Below are positions 27,107-29,428 of a stretch of 29,428 bases of DNA, in pieces. Position 1 is the first letter of the stretch. Each line of letters starts with the position of its first letter. The stretch covers positions 1 through 29,428 of IMG/VR virus record IMGVR_UViG_3300013103_000041; one strand, given 5' to 3'. The notes below the pieces were generated by a model. The model made no database searches. It was given only the letters and a program-made list of their open reading frames with translations, and was not told where the DNA came from. The DNA comes from a virus. A program made the position numbers and the translations under genes.

Positions 27107-28380
27107 TCGCGATCTCCCCGAATTTTGGGCATGCCTTCGATCTCCCTGATGTATTCTTCGGTTTCAGGGTTTGGAGTTATCAAGCCGTGCTTCGCGCACC
27201 TCGCTATTCTCTCCATCTTCGAGTCGAGCTCTTCCAAAGAAATCTCTCCCCATTGTATCTTCACGGCCGGGACATGGTTGACCTGGGATATCCTTCTTAT
27301 CACTTTGGATTCGAGAACTCCGACCGTTCTCTCTATTATGTCCTTGAGCCTTATTTTAAAGATGTATTCCTGCCTGTTGAGAGTGGATCGGTTGGTCGTT
27401 TCCCCAAGCCCGGTCGCAAACGCTTTCGGTATGCCCATGCCGGTGATCATGACGTCCATCCAGTAGTCCAAAAAGTTTCTTATTTTGGCGGACTGCTTCG
27501 ATTCCAAGAGCCCGAGCTTCAACCAGCTGGGATGGGAGAAAGCGGTCAAACTGTTGATGTCCTTCAATTGCTCGGCGACCTTGGTTATCTGCTCCGGCGT
27601 GGCGTCGTGGGTCTCGTCTCCCACCGACGCGTCGATCAGCGGAAAGCCAACCCTGTAACTGGCGTTGGCGAAGCCGTCTTCGACCGCGAGCTGCCTCAAA
27701 TAAGATTTGTAAATGGGCTCGATCAAGCCGATTCCGTAGAAACCGTCTCCGACCTCGTACAGCTTGAAATGGGCGACCCTTTCGGGAGGCAGAAAAATCT
27801 TGTTGCCTTGCAGAGAAACCTGGGGCGGAGGAGTTATCTTGTTGTTCACGCTTTCCATCGACGGGACCGATTGCGTGTATCCGACCGGGTTCCCGTAAGC
27901 GTCCAGCACGATTCTGTCCGAGCTGTTCTTCGCGTAGTCGAATCTTTTCGGATCTATGATGTCCAGATCGACTATCGCGCTCTTTTTCAAGCTTCCCTTC
28001 TGGATCGTGCCGTAGATTATCTCCCAGGGACAGAACCCGTAGATGAACTGGTACTGAAACGTTTTGGTGAGAATGTTCCGCCAGTTCGTTTCCCCGCCCG
28101 TGTATCCGACATTGTTGAAAAACTCCGAAAAATATTCAACCGCTTCGTCGCTGCCCTTCAAGGAATATCCCGCGCTCATGATGATCTGGGTCAGCACGTT
28201 TATCGAATTGTGTATGATCCCGTTTTTCGTGTAGCATTGCTCGAGCTCCTTCAGCTGCCCCGGAACCATTCTCTCCAGTTCGGGCGTGGCTTTCTTGGCG
28301 ACCGGGACCGGAGAAATCTTGGGAACGGCCGAAGCCAGACTGAACGACCTCTTGCCTCCAAACAAATCCGACAACAGCAT
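27103..28380 (-). CDS. Portal protein
   Basis: A 425-residue portal of the HK97/SPP1 kind (DUF935-like in style). It has an N-terminal region with VPGQLKELEQCYTKNGIIHN, a core with ILTKTFQYQFIYGFCPWEII, a turn FDYAKNSSDRIVLDAYGNPV, and the helix-rich stem and crown (LDYWMDVMITGMGIPKAFATG, then STLNRQEYIFKIRLKDIIER). It would form the dodecameric ring at the capsid vertex through which DNA is packaged. ATG 28380 follows AGGTGGTTGA. It lies after the terminase and the 76-aa membrane gene and overlaps the start of the giant fusion by four bases, tying the fusion to the head operon. Confidence 0.8.
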   Translation of the reverse strand: MLLSDLFGGKRSFSLASAVPKISPVPVAKKATPELERMVPGQLKELEQCYTKNGIIHNSINVLTQIIMSAGYSLKGSDEAVEYFSEFFNNVGYTGGETNWRNILTKTFQYQFIYGFCPWEIIYGTIQKGSLKKSAIVDLDIIDPKRFDYAKNSSDRIVLDAYGNPVGYTQSVPSMESVNNKITPPPQVSLQGNKIFLPPERVAHFKLYEVGDGFYGIGLIEPIYKSYLRQLAVEDGFANASYRVGFPLIDASVGDETHDATPEQITKVAEQLKDINSLTAFSHPSWLKLGLLESKQSAKIRNFLDYWMDVMITGMGIPKAFATGLGETTNRSTLNRQEYIFKIRLKDIIERTVGVLESKVIRRISQVNHVPAVKIQWGEISLEELDSKMERIARCAKHGLITPNPETEEYIREIEGMPKIRGDRE

Positions 28381-28388
28381 TCAACCAC

Positions 28389-28619
28389 CTATTTCTGCCT
28401 CAACTTCTTTACCAGTGCGGGAAATTCCTCGAAGCAAAAGTAGTATAAGAATCCGCACGCGAACACGCTCACGATGTCGAACCTGAAATCGACAAATGCC
28501 GAAAGTATCACGTTCAAAACGAAACCATACGCCAAAGAATACAGGATGAAGTTCTTGATGACGTCGACCGAGTCGGAATGTTTTTTCAAAAACCTGCGTA
28601 AAGAATCGAGCGTTTTCAT
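28389..28619 (-). CDS. Two-span membrane protein between terminase and portal (76 aa)
   Basis: ATG 28619 begins two bases after the terminase stop and has no ribosome-binding site; a TATA-like box (28650-28642) lies about 27 bases upstream, so a leaderless message is possible. After a basic helical N terminus there are two hydrophobic spans (about 22-43 and 48-66: FILYSLAYGFVLNVILSAFV; DIVSVFACGFLYYFCF), then a basic tail. A holin-like or membrane-docking role is possible; nothing distinguishes these. Confidence 0.55.
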   Translation of the reverse strand: MKTLDSLRRFLKKHSDSVDVIKNFILYSLAYGFVLNVILSAFVDFRFDIVSVFACGFLYYFCFEEFPALVKKLRQK

Positions 28620-28621
28620 AA

Positions 28622-29428
28622 TTATATTATTATCGCTTTAGTATTTAAAGTTTTAGTCTCGGGAACGTTGCCCTTTTTGGTCCCCACCAGCAAATCGCCT
28701 TTTGCCTGCACCTTCGCGGAAACCGAACTGACCGCCAACGCGAGCGCCATCACCATGTCGTCGTGAGCTGCGCTCGACTGATAACTCGTGATTCCCGACT
28801 GGGTCTTGACCTTCTTCATTGCCGTGAGCTCCTTGTAGAGCTCGTCGGTCAAATGCTCCGCATACGAACCGGGCTTGTGAGGAAATATGATCTTCTTTTC
28901 CTCTATTATTCGCCTCAGATTCAAAAGATAGTTGATTCTTCGTTTATAATCGAACCTGCAGCCGATGGCCCGAAGCCCCTGCATCCTCAAATCCTGTATG
29001 AAGTTCGATCCGAACAAGCTCTCGTCGATGAGAATCGCCTTCGGATGAAACGTTTCGCTCAATTTTATCAACTCCCTTCTCTGGATGGGAATGGCAACCC
29101 CCCTCATTCTGACGATCTTCCTCACAACCGACGTCGCGCCCAAATTATCGACAACGACAAACACCGTGTAGTCCGCGTCCTTGCCGGTCGAGTACGCCAG
29201 ATCGCAGCCTATGTAGCACGCCCCCTCCACATTCTCCGAGAAATCTATTTTATCGTCCCAGCACTCAATCACCATATTCGGAGGAAACAGCGCATCCTCG
29301 ACCGCCAGCGTATCGACCATATACTCCCTGTCAAATTTTATGCTTCCCATCGAATCCCTTATCGTGGCAAGCCTTTCCGGGGGATATAGCTCGGGAAATA
29401 TCGATTCCCCGTATTTCATTTTCTTGTA
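28622..29428 (-). CDS. terL: Terminase large subunit, nuclease part (5' end beyond window)
   Basis: The frame is open to the window edge, so the ATPase half is missing; the ATG at 29419 is probably internal. What remains is the RNase H-like headful/packaging nuclease (numbering from that ATG): YIGCDLAYSTGKDADYTVFV with catalytic D73, the second acidic site ILIDESLFG (D132/E133), and the third, SAAHDDMVMALALA (D220/D221). An ELYPPERLATIRDSMGS linker, common in phage terminases, precedes it. It cuts concatemeric DNA and, with its ATPase half, drives it through the portal. The stop is two bases from the next start. Confidence 0.85.
   Translation of the reverse strand, partial: YKKMKYGESIFPELYPPERLATIRDSMGSIKFDREYMVDTLAVEDALFPPNMVIECWDDKIDFSENVEGACYIGCDLAYSTGKDADYTVFVVVDNLGATSVVRKIVRMRGVAIPIQRRELIKLSETFHPKAILIDESLFGSNFIQDLRMQGLRAIGCRFDYKRRINYLLNLRRIIEEKKIIFPHKPGSYAEHLTDELYKELTAMKKVKTQSGITSYQSSAAHDDMVMALALAVSSVSAKVQAKGDLLVGTKKGNVPETKTLNTKAIII
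28642..28650 (-). promoter_or_regulatory. Possible TATA box for a leaderless membrane-protein transcript
   Basis: The minus strand reads CTTTAAATA inside the terminase 3' end, centred about 27 bases before ATG 28619, which lacks a ribosome-binding site. The geometry matches the capsid-block promoter at 22235-22262. Confidence 0.4.

Noticed and set aside
27187-28443. 418-codon plus-strand ORF opposite the portal gene
   Set aside because: Arg- and Val-rich composition typical of the complement of a real gene; the portal on the other strand has clear motifs and start signals.
1-29428. CRISPR array, insertion sequence or integrase
   Set aside because: No regularly spaced repeats, terminal inverted repeats, transposase or recombinase motifs were seen anywhere in the window.

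Overview
The window looks like part of a tailed (Caudoviricetes-like, HK97-fold) virus or provirus of an archaeon. Archaeal signals are: strong GGTGA-type Shine-Dalgarno (SD) sites 3-8 bases before most starts; TATATAAG boxes about 26 bases before starts that lack an SD; U-tracts after the capsid gene; a tRNA-like gene with an insertion in its anticodon loop; and an ER/archaeal-type (Ser-His) signal peptidase. The fibre protein, with NATN-type repeats, many N-x-S/T sequons and a LamG domain, resembles surface proteins I associate with DPANN archaea. That host guess is inference only.

Layout. Positions 1-3615 read on the plus strand: a structured leader, a tRNA-Asp(GUC)-like gene, and a tight operon of small proteins. 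Several of these are mini zinc ribbons; the operon ends with a phage-type SAM methyltransferase and a signal peptidase. Positions 3616-29428 read on the minus strand and form the virion module. In transcription order it holds: the terminase large subunit (5' end cut by the window edge), a small membrane protein, portal, a 1612-residue multi-enzyme fusion, prohead protease with a nested scaffold, major capsid protein, and a repeat-rich decoration or fibre protein. Head-completion and connector genes follow, then a 128-aa fibre-associated protein, a 1154-residue exported fibre, neck genes, tail tube, and tail chaperones joined by a probable -1 frameshift. The module closes with a short tape measure, distal tail protein, tail hub with His-rich repeats, and a MOA-like cysteine protease. 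The two blocks converge with abutting stop codons inside TGATCA at 3613-3618.

Most notable points. (1) The 1612-aa protein between portal and protease joins a metallo-beta-lactamase-fold domain, a Dam-type adenine methylase, an ASCH-like domain, a nucleotidyltransferase-like domain, an ATP-dependent DNA ligase, a LigD-type 3'-phosphoesterase and a helix-turn-helix: a DNA modification and end-repair enzyme inside the head module. (2) The virus encodes a signal peptidase, and two of its virion-module proteins carry signal-peptide-like N termini. (3) An identical 28-bp TATA-containing element drives the protease/capsid block and the fibre block, apparently with leaderless starts. (4) Translation shows several candidate recoding or unusual events: an A_AAA_AAG frameshift, a nested start, probable AUU/AUC starts and a leaderless 12-codon ORF. 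All functional calls rest on motifs read by eye; no database search was possible.
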